Positions 15,467 to 23,665 of a DNA stretch of 43,115 nucleotides are shown in pieces (position 1 is the first letter of the stretch; every line of letters begins with the position of its first letter). The DNA comes from Sphingopyxis sp. L1A2A. GTDB lineage: Bacteria; Pseudomonadota; Alphaproteobacteria; Sphingomonadales; Sphingomonadaceae. The stretch is from assembly GCF_005502465.1 (NCBI RefSeq), contig NZ_SCOT01000024.1:1-43115 (forward strand). Direction: 5' to 3'. The translations under genes and the position numbers were made by a program. The notes beneath the pieces were generated by a model, which ran no database searches, was not told where the DNA came from, and saw only the letters and a program-made list of their open reading frames with translations.

Positions 15467-16603
15467 ATGGCGGGCAGCGATGACGACAATATCCCGGCGG
15501 CCAGCGGCTCGCCGGACGCCTCGCTGACCCAGGACGACAGTTTCACCGCGACCAGCCACGCCGGGCTGACCTACCCCTGGGGCGACGCCGCGCCGGGCGC
15601 CGGCGAGACGATCCGGATTGCCCCGGGGATCAGCTGGGCGCGCATCCCGATGCCGGGGTCGCTTGGCCATATCAACAGCTGGCTGCTCGACGATGACGCC
15701 GATACCGACGACGGCGTCGCCATCGTCGACACCGGCATCTGCCTGACCATGTGTTCGGACGCGTGGAAGACGCTCTATGCCGGGGCGCTGAACGGCAAGC
15801 GGATCACCCGCGTCATCGGCACCCATCTGCACCCCGATCATATCGGGCTGGCCGGCTGGATCGCTAAGAAACAGGGCGTCAAGCTGTGGATGACGCGCGG
15901 CGAGATGCTGACCGCGCGGGCGATCGTCGCCGATTCGTCGGACACTGCCCCCGACGAGGTGCTGGCGCAATCGCGCGCTGCGGGCTGGGATGAGACGGCG
16001 ATCGAGGCGCAGCGCACGCGCGGCTGGAACATGTTCCAGCGGATGATTTTCACCCTGCCGCGCAGCTATGTGCGGATCGAGGACGGCGACCGGATCAACC
16101 TGGGCGCCCACCAGTGGCGCGTCGTCACCGGGTCGGGGCACAGTCCCGAACATGCGTGCCTGTGGAACGAGCGCGAGGGCGTGCTGGTGTCGGGCGACCA
16201 AGTGCTGCCGCGGATCAGTTCGAACGTGTCGGTCAACATCACCGAACCCGACGCCGATCCGCTGGGCGAATGGCTGGCGTCGATCGACAAATTGCTGAGC
16301 GTCGTACCCGCCGACGTTACCGTTTGCCCCGCGCATGGCGAGCCGTTCAAGGGGCTGCACGTCCGGTTGATGGCGCTGCGCGACGAACACCGGATGCGGC
16401 TGTATAATCTGGCCGAGGCAGCGGCCAAGGCGCCGATGCGCGCGGTCGACAGCTTCCCCCTCCTATTCAACCGCCCGATCGGCGAGCATAATCAGGGGCT
16501 GGCCACCGGCGAGGCGCTGGCGCATCTCAAGCGGCTGGAAGTCGAAGGCCGCGTCCGGCGCGAGGACCGCGACGGGGTGTGGTGGTATCACGGAGTGGCG
16601 TGA
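15467..16603 (+). CDS. MBL-fold metallo-hydrolase (LACTB2-like)
   Basis: 378 residues. The metallo-beta-lactamase fold is shown by VIGTHLHPDHIGLAG (the HxHxDH metal motif), VVTGSGHSPEHACLW (third-metal histidine), VLVSGDQVLPRISSN (bridging Asp) and VTVCPAHGEPFKGL (final His). The C-terminal about 70 residues form a winged helix (GEALAHLKRLEVEGRVRRED, then WWYHGVA), as in LACTB2-like hydrolases. A complete set of ligands predicts an active di-zinc hydrolase of a thioester, ester or RNA; the substrate is unclear. It begins four bases after the trcR stop with no obvious ribosome-binding site of its own, suggesting coupling to trcR. Confidence 0.88.
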   Translation: MAGSDDDNIPAASGSPDASLTQDDSFTATSHAGLTYPWGDAAPGAGETIRIAPGISWARIPMPGSLGHINSWLLDDDADTDDGVAIVDTGICLTMCSDAWKTLYAGALNGKRITRVIGTHLHPDHIGLAGWIAKKQGVKLWMTRGEMLTARAIVADSSDTAPDEVLAQSRAAGWDETAIEAQRTRGWNMFQRMIFTLPRSYVRIEDGDRINLGAHQWRVVTGSGHSPEHACLWNEREGVLVSGDQVLPRISSNVSVNITEPDADPLGEWLASIDKLLSVVPADVTVCPAHGEPFKGLHVRLMALRDEHRMRLYNLAEAAAKAPMRAVDSFPLLFNRPIGEHNQGLATGEALAHLKRLEVEGRVRREDRDGVWWYHGVA

Positions 16604-16655
16604 GGCTGCGGTGCTGGCATCGACCTGGGGGTGGGGAGCGAGCTTACCCCAACCT

Positions 16656-16727
16656 CGTCATTCCCGCGAAAGCGGGAACCCAGTTGCACCGTCGGCCCGC
16701 TGGGTCCCCGCTTTCGCGGGGATGACG
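16656..16727. repeat. REP-like inverted repeat
   Basis: Two arms of about 27 bases face each other: CGTCATTCCCGCGAAAGCGG and its partner ending CCGCTTTCGCGGGGATGACG. Each arm also contains its own small palindrome (CCCGCGAAAGCGGG). This is the widespread REP-like element of sphingomonads and other alphaproteobacteria, here between convergent genes. Confidence 0.75.
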
Positions 16728-16775
16728 AAAAAGAAAGTGGGACGGCAACGTCCGGTCGTCACCAACCGCCCCCCC

Positions 16776-17051
16776 TCAATCCCGCCGCTGCATGATCCAG
16801 CTGAACGCCATCGCGTTGAACATCGTGTACAGCCCATAGAGGATCAGCGCGGTGAACCAGTTGCGGGTCGCGATCGCCATGGCGCCGACCAGCAACAAAA
16901 ATTCAAAGACATAGGTGATGTGCGGCCCCGCCTTGTCGGCGAGCGGCCGGACCATCTGCTGGATCAGCGGGTCGTCGCTTTCCATGAAGGCGCGGTGCAT
17001 CGCGAAATTGCCGATCCCGGCGCAGAAAATGGCGATAAGCGCGATTACCAT
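16776..17051 (-). CDS. Small hypothetical membrane protein
   Basis: 91 residues. Three hydrophobic stretches are visible: the N-terminal VIALIAIFCAGIGNFAM, YVFEFLLLVGAMAIA in the middle and WFTALILYGLYTMFNAMAF near the end, with a charged loop between the first two. The C-terminus is MQRRD. This looks like a small inner-membrane protein. I know of no characterised homologue. It is convergent with the MBL hydrolase across a REP-like repeat and divergent from the DUF481 gene. Confidence 0.75.
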   Translation of the reverse strand: MVIALIAIFCAGIGNFAMHRAFMESDDPLIQQMVRPLADKAGPHITYVFEFLLLVGAMAIATRNWFTALILYGLYTMFNAMAFSWIMQRRD

Positions 17052-17183
17052 AGGTTTGCAAATGGGGCCGCTGGGGTGGAAATGCCAGTCTCTTTCGGGT
17101 TATAGCGGATCATCGCACCGCTTTGGCCCTGCGCCAAGGATCGAACGAACCCGGCCCCGTGCCGCCAGCGAAGGACGTCTTCG

Positions 17184-18365
17184 GTGACATCTCTCCCCCG
17201 ACTGGCGGCGCTGTGCCTGCCGCTCGCGCTTGCCGCGCCGCCCGTGCGCGCAGCGCAGGAACCCGCCAACCCGCCGCAGCCGAACCCCGCGCTCGCCGAT
17301 CCGGTGCTGGCCAATCCGATCCCGACCCTGCTCGTGCCGCTCGATCCGGAATTGCCCGGTGCGGTGCGCGCGATGATCGACGCCGCCTTCGCGAGCGGCG
17401 AATATGCCGAAGTCGAAGCGGTGGCCAAAGTCGCGCGGATCACCAATCCCGGCAATGTCGGCGAGATCGACGCTTTGCTCGCTTATTATCGGAGCGGACA
17501 TTCGCCAGTCGCGCCGCCCGACCCGGTGCGCGACATGCTCGCCGCCGCGATGGCGGGCGGCAAGGATGCCGATGTCGAGGCAGTGGCACTGCTTGCGAAG
17601 GCCGCGAAGCCCGACGACGCAGCCGACATCGACGTCCGGCTGGCCGCCTATCGCGCCGAACGGCAACGGCTCAAGGACGAGGCCGCGGCGGCCGAGCGGG
17701 CCAGACTGGCGGCGGCCAAATTCTGGCAGAACTGGAAGGGCGAAGGACAGATCGGCGCGTCGCAGAGCAGCGGCAACACCAAGTCGGCGGGGCTGAGCGC
17801 CGGGATCGCGCTGGCGCGGCAAGGGATCGACTGGACCCACAAGCTGCGCGCGCAGGCCGATTATCAGCGCACCAACGGCCGCACCTCGGTCGAACGCTAT
17901 ATCGGCGAAATCGAACCGCAATATCGCGTCAACGACCGCGCCTTCGCCTTTGGGCTGGCGCGGTGGGAGCATGACCGCATCCTGGGCTATGACACGCGCT
18001 GGAACCTGTCGGGCGGGCTGGGTTACAAACTGATCGACGGCAAGACGATGTCGCTGAGCCTGAAGGGCGGCCCGGCGTGGCGCCAGACCGCTTTTGTCAG
18101 CGGGCTGAACGACAGCGAGCTGACCGCGCTGGGCGGGATCGATTTCGGCTGGCAATTGTCGCCGACCCTGCGGCTGACGCAGGTCGCCTCGACGATCGTC
18201 GGCGAAGCCAACAGCTCGACCAGCTCGCTGACCGCGCTCAACGCCAAGCTGACCGGCGCCTTGTCGGCCCGCATCGCCTATTCGGCGCAGATCGACACCA
18301 GCCCGCCGCCGGGCATCGAAAGCGTCGATACTCAGACGCGGTTTACCTTGGTGTACGGGTTCTGA
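17184..18365 (+). CDS. DUF481-family outer-membrane protein
   Basis: 393 residues from a GTG start with AAGGA nine bases upstream. The signal peptide is MTSLPRLAALCLPLALAAPP, cleaved after VRA-A. Residues about 55-180 form a helical periplasmic region containing two similar segments (VRAMIDAAFASGEYAEVEAV and VRDMLAAAMAGGKDADVEAV), suggesting an internal duplication. The C-terminal 210 residues are a DUF481 (PF04338) beta-barrel, WKGEGQIGASQSSGNTKSAG at its start and TQTRFTLVYGF with terminal Phe at its end. Members include E. coli YdiY, reported as salt-induced. Function otherwise unknown. Confidence 0.88.
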   Translation: MTSLPRLAALCLPLALAAPPVRAAQEPANPPQPNPALADPVLANPIPTLLVPLDPELPGAVRAMIDAAFASGEYAEVEAVAKVARITNPGNVGEIDALLAYYRSGHSPVAPPDPVRDMLAAAMAGGKDADVEAVALLAKAAKPDDAADIDVRLAAYRAERQRLKDEAAAAERARLAAAKFWQNWKGEGQIGASQSSGNTKSAGLSAGIALARQGIDWTHKLRAQADYQRTNGRTSVERYIGEIEPQYRVNDRAFAFGLARWEHDRILGYDTRWNLSGGLGYKLIDGKTMSLSLKGGPAWRQTAFVSGLNDSELTALGGIDFGWQLSPTLRLTQVASTIVGEANSSTSSLTALNAKLTGALSARIAYSAQIDTSPPPGIESVDTQTRFTLVYGF

Positions 18366-18368
18366 CCG

Positions 18369-19904
18369 CTATTTGATCGCCGCCAGCGTGTAGAGGAACT
18401 CGGCAAAGCCCATCGTCGCATCGACCAGTCCGGCGACCTTGGGATTGGTCGAATCGATCAGGAAATATTCGTCGGGGGCGTGGGCGCCCGAGCCATGCCC
18501 GGTGCCGAAATGCCCCGCCGGGATCGACACCGGCGGCGCTGTGAAGGTCGCACCGGGCCAGCTGCCCGCCAGCCGCGCGTTGAGGTTGGTCGTGACGCCG
18601 AGCTTTTTGTAACTCGCGAGCGCGGTGCGGATCAATCGGCTGTCCTCGGCGACCTCGGTCGGGTCGTAGCCGCCCGAGACATTGACCTCGACATCCTTGA
18701 AACCATGCTTGTCGAGATGCGCGCGCAGCTTTTGCTCGGCCTCGGCGCGGGTCTGGTTGGGGACGAGGCGGAAGTCGAGCTTGGCGACCGCGCGGCCGGG
18801 GAGGATCGTCTTGCCGCCGGGGCCGGTGTAACCCGCGACGAGTCCTTCGATATTGACCGTCGGTTCCTGCGCGAGGCGGATCAGCGCATCGTCATAGGCA
18901 AGGTTGTCGATCCAGTGGGTCACGCCAAGCGCCGCCTTTTGCTGCGCCTCGTCGCCCGCCTTGGCGGCTTCGCGGATGAGCCCCTTTTCGCGGTCGGTCA
19001 ACAGCCGGACATTTTCGAACCAGCCGTCGATCACCGGCTTGTTGCCGTCGGGGGTGACCAATGTCTGGAGCGCCTGCACCAGCCGCCAGGCGGGCGAATC
19101 GACCATCGCCTTCAGGCTGGAGTGGACATCGCCCTTCGGCCCGCGGCCCCATTTTTCGCCGCTGGCGACCAGTTCGAGTTCGATGATCCCCTTTGACCCC
19201 AGATTGACCGTGACATTGCCGTTGCGGCCCTGCGAGGCAAAGGGGATGAAGATGCCGTCGCATTTCTTCAGCGCGGCGAGGATGTTGGGCTTGGTCGCGA
19301 TCTGGCGGAAATGCGGCGAGCCGATCTCCTCCTCCCCTTCGCAGATCAGGACGATGTTGACCGGCAGCTTGGCTTTCGCGGCGCGGATCGCGTGGAGCGC
19401 GGCGAGGAACGTCGCCTCCGGCCCCTTCTGGTTCACCGCGCCGCGGCCCATGATCGCCTGGCCGAAACCGGGGCGCTCGACCATCCGGCCCTCGAGCGGC
19501 GGCGACGACCATTCGGCGGGGTCGAACTGTTTCACGTCGTACATGAAATAAATGCCGAGCGTGCGCGGGGCGCCGACGTCGATCGTGCCGAACACGCCGG
19601 GATGGCCGTCGGTCGGGACGATCTCGACATTGCTGAACCCCGCGTCGCGCGCCAGTTCGGCCATATAGGCGGCGCCCTCGGCCATGCTGCGGTTTTCGGC
19701 GGCGATCGAGGGCAGCGCGATCCAGTCACGGATGCGCTTGATCGATGCCTCCTTGCCCGCCTCTGCCGCCTTGCGGATCGCGGCGCTCTGGCTGCCCGCG
19801 GCGAGGATGGGCAACGGACTCATCACCGCCGCACCCGCGCCCAGCATGGCGGCACCGCGAATCAGATCGCGGCGGTTCGGTCGATCGACGTTACGGAAAT
19901 CCAT
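18369..19904 (-). CDS. Tat-exported M20-family metallohydrolase homologue with altered metal ligands
   Basis: 511 residues. The N-terminus NRRDLIRGAAMLGAGAAVMS is a twin-arginine signal, so the folded protein should be exported to the periplasm. The M20 fold is clear, with GRGAVNQKGPEATFLAALHA, VNIVLICEGEEEIGSPHF, a lid domain containing KGDVHSSLKAMVDSP, LDFRLVPNQTRAEAEQKLRA, and GHGSGAHAPDEYFLIDS. However, where carnosinase-like members have HxDV the protein reads FMYDV (Met121), where they have the bridging Asp of TDDKG it reads VNQKG (Asn158), and the ISD-type aspartate is replaced in GIFIPFASQG. The glutamates (E192/E193) and the C-terminal His475 remain. So it may bind metal differently, or act as a binding protein or changed hydrolase. 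Its stop is four bases from the DUF481 stop (convergent). Confidence 0.88.
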   Translation of the reverse strand: MDFRNVDRPNRRDLIRGAAMLGAGAAVMSPLPILAAGSQSAAIRKAAEAGKEASIKRIRDWIALPSIAAENRSMAEGAAYMAELARDAGFSNVEIVPTDGHPGVFGTIDVGAPRTLGIYFMYDVKQFDPAEWSSPPLEGRMVERPGFGQAIMGRGAVNQKGPEATFLAALHAIRAAKAKLPVNIVLICEGEEEIGSPHFRQIATKPNILAALKKCDGIFIPFASQGRNGNVTVNLGSKGIIELELVASGEKWGRGPKGDVHSSLKAMVDSPAWRLVQALQTLVTPDGNKPVIDGWFENVRLLTDREKGLIREAAKAGDEAQQKAALGVTHWIDNLAYDDALIRLAQEPTVNIEGLVAGYTGPGGKTILPGRAVAKLDFRLVPNQTRAEAEQKLRAHLDKHGFKDVEVNVSGGYDPTEVAEDSRLIRTALASYKKLGVTTNLNARLAGSWPGATFTAPPVSIPAGHFGTGHGSGAHAPDEYFLIDSTNPKVAGLVDATMGFAEFLYTLAAIK

Positions 19905-20014
19905 GGCTCGTCCCCTGCGGTGATAATGCGCGGGGAGTGTTCTTTAATTTGAAGGCTGTGGCAAGAAGGGACGGATGCAATCCCGACCTTCGCCGGGGTG
20001 ACGGAAAGACGGCC

Positions 20015-21538
20015 TCACGCCCCCTCCAGCAACCCTTCGTCCTTGATCCGCTTTTGCCACAGCATCGGCGCGTTGACGTGGACATTCTGGCCCTCGCTGT
20101 CGACCGCCACCGTCACCGGGAAGTCCTGGACCTCGAACTCGTAGATCGCTTCCATGCCGAGGTCGGCGAAGCCGACGACCTGGCTGCCCTTGATCGCGCG
20201 CGCGACGAGGTAAGCCGCGCCGCCGACCGCCATCAGATAGGCGCTCTTGTGCTTGGCGATCGCCTGCGTCGCGGCGGGGCCGCGCTCGGCCTTGCCGACG
20301 CAGGCGAGCAGCCCCTGATCGAGCATCATGTCCATGAACTTGTCCATGCGCGTCGCGGTCGTCGGACCCGCGGGGCCGACGATTTCCTCGCCGACCGGGT
20401 CGACCGGGCCGACATAATAGATGACGCGGCCCTGGAAGCTGACCGGCAGTTCCTCGCCCTTGGCCAGCATCTCGGCGATGCGTTTGTGCGCGGCATCGCG
20501 GCCGGTGAGCATCTTGCCATTGAGCAGCAGGCGGTCGCCCTGTTTCCAGCTCGCGACGACTTCGGGGGTCAGAGTGTCGAGATCGACCCGGATCGCCGCC
20601 GTATCAGGCCTCCAGTCGATCTGCGGATAGTCGGCAAGTTTCGGCGGTTCGAGGAACGCCGGGCCGCTGCCGTCGAGCGTCACATGCGCGTGGCGGGTCG
20701 CGGCGCAATTGGGGATCATCGCGACGGGCTTTGACGCGGCGTGGGTCGGCCAGTCGGCGATCTTGACGTCGAGTACGGTCGCAAGCCCGCCGAGCCCCTG
20801 CGCGCCGATGCCGAGCGCATTGACCTTTTCATACAGCTCGATGCGCAGTTCCTCGGTCGGATTGCTCGGACCGCGCGCGAGCAGCTCGGTCATGTCGATC
20901 GGGTCCATCAGCGACTGTTTGGCGAGCAGCATCGCCTTTTCGGCGGTGCCGCCGATGCCGATGCCCAGCATCCCCGGCGGGCACCAGCCGGCGCCCATCT
21001 GCGGCACCATTTCGAGCACCCAGTCGACGATGCTGTCGCTGGGGTTCATCATCTTGAACTTCGACTTATTTTCGCTGCCGCCGCCCTTCGCCGCGACGTC
21101 GATCACGACCTTGTTGCCGGGCACCATCTCGACGTTGAGCACCGAGGGCGTGTTGTCCTTGGTGTTCACGCGGCTGAACGCCGGGTCGGCGAGGATCGAG
21201 GCGCGGAGCTTGTTTTCGGGGTGCAGATACGCGCGGCGCACGCCCTCGTCGACGACCTGTTGCAGGCTGCGGGGGCTGTCGAGACGGCAGTCCATGCCCC
21301 ATTTGATGAAGACGGTGACGATGCCGGTGTCCTGGCAGATCGGGCGGTGCCCCTCGGCGCACATGCGGCTGTTCGACAGGATCTGCGCCATTGCGTCCTT
21401 CGCGGCGGGCGACACTTCGCGTTCGTACGCGGCGCCGAGCGCGCGGATATAGTCCATCGGATGGAAATAGCTGATGTACTGGAGTGCGTCGGCGATGGTT
21501 TCGACCAGGTCTTCCTCGCGGATGATGATGTTGTTCAT
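20015..21538 (-). CDS. fumA: Class I fumarate hydratase (4Fe-4S)
   Basis: 507 residues, the normal length for class I fumarases. It converts fumarate to L-malate in the TCA cycle. Landmark segments are ICQDTGIVTVFIKWGMDC (first cluster cysteine), GAGWCPPGMLGIGIGGTAEK (the GIGG region of the alpha part) and IPNCAATRHAHVTLDGSGPA, then the beta part GDRLLLNGKMLTGRDAAHKR, VDPVGEEIVGPAGPTTATRM and LLACVGKAERGP. The oxygen-sensitive [4Fe-4S] cluster is bound by cysteines in these segments. A GGGGG stretch precedes the ATG. It stands alone, with about 70-110 bp gaps on both sides. Confidence 0.96.
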   Translation of the reverse strand: MNNIIIREEDLVETIADALQYISYFHPMDYIRALGAAYEREVSPAAKDAMAQILSNSRMCAEGHRPICQDTGIVTVFIKWGMDCRLDSPRSLQQVVDEGVRRAYLHPENKLRASILADPAFSRVNTKDNTPSVLNVEMVPGNKVVIDVAAKGGGSENKSKFKMMNPSDSIVDWVLEMVPQMGAGWCPPGMLGIGIGGTAEKAMLLAKQSLMDPIDMTELLARGPSNPTEELRIELYEKVNALGIGAQGLGGLATVLDVKIADWPTHAASKPVAMIPNCAATRHAHVTLDGSGPAFLEPPKLADYPQIDWRPDTAAIRVDLDTLTPEVVASWKQGDRLLLNGKMLTGRDAAHKRIAEMLAKGEELPVSFQGRVIYYVGPVDPVGEEIVGPAGPTTATRMDKFMDMMLDQGLLACVGKAERGPAATQAIAKHKSAYLMAVGGAAYLVARAIKGSQVVGFADLGMEAIYEFEVQDFPVTVAVDSEGQNVHVNAPMLWQKRIKDEGLLEGA

Positions 21539-21611
21539 GGGTGCAGCCCCCTTTGCCCTGTTTTCCAGATTCGCGCCTCCCTAGACCCGGCGGCACAGGG
21601 TGGAAAGGGGG

Positions 21612-22451
21612 TCAGGTGCGGCGGCGGCCGAACCCCACCCGCGACGTCGCGGCGGTTTGCGGTGCGTCAACGGTGGGGGCGGTCGAGACGAAATCGACCA
21701 GCGGGCGTTTCTGAGCCAGCGCGCGCCAGCTGCCCGCCGCGGCAAGCGCAAGCAGCAGGATCCAGCCGCCCGCCGCTGAGGGGATCAGCGCCCAGGCAAA
21801 GGCGGCGGGGGTGATGATCGCCATCACGGTCGGGATCGCGGCGAGGATCGCGACGGTACCAAACAGCGCCCACCAGCGCCCCAGCTGCGTCGCCGCGGCA
21901 CCGATCGCGACGTTGGTCGCCGCCAGAGCCAAGAATTTCGCTGCGACCGGATAGGGCAGACTGGCCATGGCGGGCGAATATTCGCCCGCGGTAAAGGCGG
22001 CCTGGATGTCGAACAGCAGCCAGTTTTCATAACCATCGCACAGCGCCGCCGCGACCGGGAGCGCCGCCGCGGCGAGCAGCGGCCGCGCCCGCAGCTCGCG
22101 CCACAGCGCCAGACAGCCGCTGGTCAGAAAGCCCGCATAGAGCAGCATGTAGAGATAATCCTGCTCGTTACCCGCGCGCATCGCGGCGAGGCGTTCGACC
22201 TGTTTCGGGTCGGTGAAAAATCCGAAAATGGCTTCGAGGTCGGCCTGCCCGCCGACGAATTCAAACGCCAGCACCGGGGCGCCATAGCCGGGGGCGATGT
22301 CATGCCCCGCTTGCGGGAACACCTGCGTCAAATGGAGGCCGAACAGGGCGACCGCGACGCCGAACGCCAGCGTCCAATACCACCAGCGCGTCGGCGCGGG
22401 CGGGCGCGCCCTCTGCGCTTCGATCCACTGCTGAAGCCCCCCGATCGGCAT
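21612..22451 (-). CDS. Hypothetical polytopic membrane protein
   Basis: 279 residues with about six predicted membrane segments, for example WWYWTLAFGVAVALFGLHL, YMLLYAGFLTSGCLALW, PLLAAAALPVAAALCDGYEN, AAKFLALAATNVAIGAAATQ, LFGTVAILAAIPTVMAIITP and GGWILLLALAAAGSW. A large exterior loop lies between segments one and two. I do not recognise the family. It starts 31 bp after the stop of the Zur-like gene on the same strand, so it may belong to the zinc-responsive cluster, but the sequence itself shows no metal motif. Confidence 0.8.
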   Translation of the reverse strand: MPIGGLQQWIEAQRARPPAPTRWWYWTLAFGVAVALFGLHLTQVFPQAGHDIAPGYGAPVLAFEFVGGQADLEAIFGFFTDPKQVERLAAMRAGNEQDYLYMLLYAGFLTSGCLALWRELRARPLLAAAALPVAAALCDGYENWLLFDIQAAFTAGEYSPAMASLPYPVAAKFLALAATNVAIGAAATQLGRWWALFGTVAILAAIPTVMAIITPAAFAWALIPSAAGGWILLLALAAAGSWRALAQKRPLVDFVSTAPTVDAPQTAATSRVGFGRRRT

Positions 22452-22482
22452 CTAGCCACCCGGTGGAGCGCGCTCGCTCACC

Positions 22483-22947
22483 CTATTGGCACTCGGCGCA
22501 TTTGCCGCGCACTTCGATCACCGGGCGTTCGGCGGCGAACCCCGTCGCATTGGCGGCGGCGCGGACGCCGGTCGACAATTTGTCGTCATCGACATGCACC
22601 GCGCTGCCGCAGCTGTCGCAGATCAGGAAGATGCAGTCGTGCAGGCAGCCGGGATGGCTGTTGGCGACAAAGGCGTTGGCGCTTTCGACGCGGCGGACCA
22701 GGTTGTTGGCGACGAACAGATCGAGGATGCGATAGACGCTGTTCGGGGCGACGCGCTTGCCGCGGTTCTTCGACACGATGTCGGCGATTTCATAGGCGCT
22801 GGCGGGTTTGCCGATGGCGGCGACCGCGTCGAAAATCTGCGCGCGCATGTCGGTCCAGGCTTCGCCCGCGCCCTCGAGCGCGGTCTGCGCCGCCTTGGCG
22901 AGCGAGGCGCCGCTGGCCTCGACGTGCGGATGATCATGCTTGCCCAT
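22483..22947 (-). CDS. zur: Fur-family regulator, Zur type
   Basis: 154 residues from ATG 22947, supported by AGAGGAA seven bases upstream; a start at 22971 would add eight residues without such support. The winged helix (ARAQIFDAVAA-like segment, SAYEIADIVSKNRGKRVAPN, SVYRILDLFVANNLVRRVES) is followed by a dimerisation domain with the structural-zinc cysteines ICDSCGS and KCAEC. A His-rich N-terminus (GKHDHPH) and the HPGCLHDC segment provide further ligands. The pattern of two CxxC pairs fits Zur better than Fur. It would repress zinc-uptake genes when zinc is plentiful. The MerC-like gene lies upstream on the same strand, which supports a metal context. Confidence 0.85.
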   Translation of the reverse strand: MGKHDHPHVEASGASLAKAAQTALEGAGEAWTDMRAQIFDAVAAIGKPASAYEIADIVSKNRGKRVAPNSVYRILDLFVANNLVRRVESANAFVANSHPGCLHDCIFLICDSCGSAVHVDDDKLSTGVRAAANATGFAAERPVIEVRGKCAECQ

Positions 22948-23082
22948 CGGCGGTTCCTCTGCGCGGGTCAATCCCGCGCCAACTGATAGCGCCCGTGGGA
23001 AATCCCGCGCCGACTATCGCCCCAATGTAGGCTGTTTACCCGCCCCCCGCAAGCGGCGGACCAGTCCGTTTCGGCTAAGCCG

Positions 23083-23538
23083 TCAGTGCCGCGCGCGGCG
23101 GTTGAGGTCGTGACCCAAGGCCACCACCGCGACGCCGATCATCGTCGCCAGCACTTCGCTGCCGTCATGCGGCCGCGACAGCGCCCCCGCCATCATCCCG
23201 AGCCCGAAGCTGCCAACCGCGAACGGCATCATATAACCGTGGCTGAGGACGCCCGAGATGAGGGTGATCAGCGCAAAGCCGATCGCGATGATCAACCCAA
23301 TCTCGTGGAACAGGTGATTGTCGAGAAACACCCCGCCGACCGAGGCGATCGACGCGAAAAAGACCGTCGTCGCGAGGCAATGGACGAGGCACAGCCCCGA
23401 CAGGCCCATCGCCAGCTGGTCGCCCGACAGCGACGTCAGCGGCCGCGATTCCCGCGCAGCCCGAACCACCGCGCCCCACCGTCCCAGAAAAGAGACAGCG
23501 CGCGTCAGAACAGGGGCAGGGCTGGCGACTTGGGTCAC
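23083..23538 (-). CDS. MerC-domain inner-membrane protein
   Basis: 151 residues from a GTG at 23538, chosen for the GGAGA six bases upstream; a TTG at 23589 gives a longer form without support. Four membrane helices of the MerC type (PF03203) are seen, with GLSGLCLVHCLATTVFFASI as the signature containing a CxxxC (CLVHC) motif, then HEIGLIIAIGFALITLISGV, MMPFAVGSFGLGMMAGAL and ATMIGVAVVALGHDLNRRAR. MerC was first described in mercury uptake, but in sphingomonads such proteins appear beside Zur-like genes without mer genes, and none is visible here. A role in zinc or another soft-metal movement is my inference. It precedes zur on the same strand by about 135 bp. Confidence 0.8.
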   Translation of the reverse strand: MTQVASPAPVLTRAVSFLGRWGAVVRAARESRPLTSLSGDQLAMGLSGLCLVHCLATTVFFASIASVGGVFLDNHLFHEIGLIIAIGFALITLISGVLSHGYMMPFAVGSFGLGMMAGALSRPHDGSEVLATMIGVAVVALGHDLNRRARH

Positions 23539-23570
23539 CCGATTCTCCGTTGGGGCAATTGCGATGCCGG

Positions 23571-23584
23571 ATATGGCATAACAT
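23571..23584. promoter_or_regulatory. Candidate Zur-box-like imperfect palindrome
   Basis: ATATGGCATAACAT contains GATATG/CATAAC half-sites (five of six positions symmetric, counting the G at 23570) and a CATAACAT half like that of alphaproteobacterial Zur boxes. It sits 32-46 bases upstream of the chosen MerC-like start, in the expected promoter region. The second half is degenerate, so this is a weak call resting partly on the neighbouring zur gene. Confidence 0.3.
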
Positions 23585-23630
23585 GACAAAGGTTACAATG
23601 TCTCATCGTAGATATTGTGCTTCTCCGCAT

Positions 23631-23659
23631 CCGTCACCCCCGCGAAGGCGGGGTGACGG
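23631..23659. repeat. REP-like single hairpin
   Basis: CCGTCACCCC and GGGGTGACGG pair around a CGCGAAGGC loop. It is a half-element of the REP-like family seen at 16656-16727 and lies seven bases after the acyl-CoA ligase stop codon, where it could stabilise the mRNA end. No U-tract follows. Confidence 0.65.
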
Positions 23660-23665
23660 TCGGGA

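Noticed and set aside
16656..16727. Possible CRISPR array or attachment site
   Set aside because: There is only one pair of inverted arms with no direct repeats and spacers, and no integrase or tRNA is near; it is a REP-like element.
23083..23538. Mercury-resistance operon
   Set aside because: Only a MerC-domain protein is present; merR, merT, merP and merA are not seen, and the neighbour is a Zur-type regulator.
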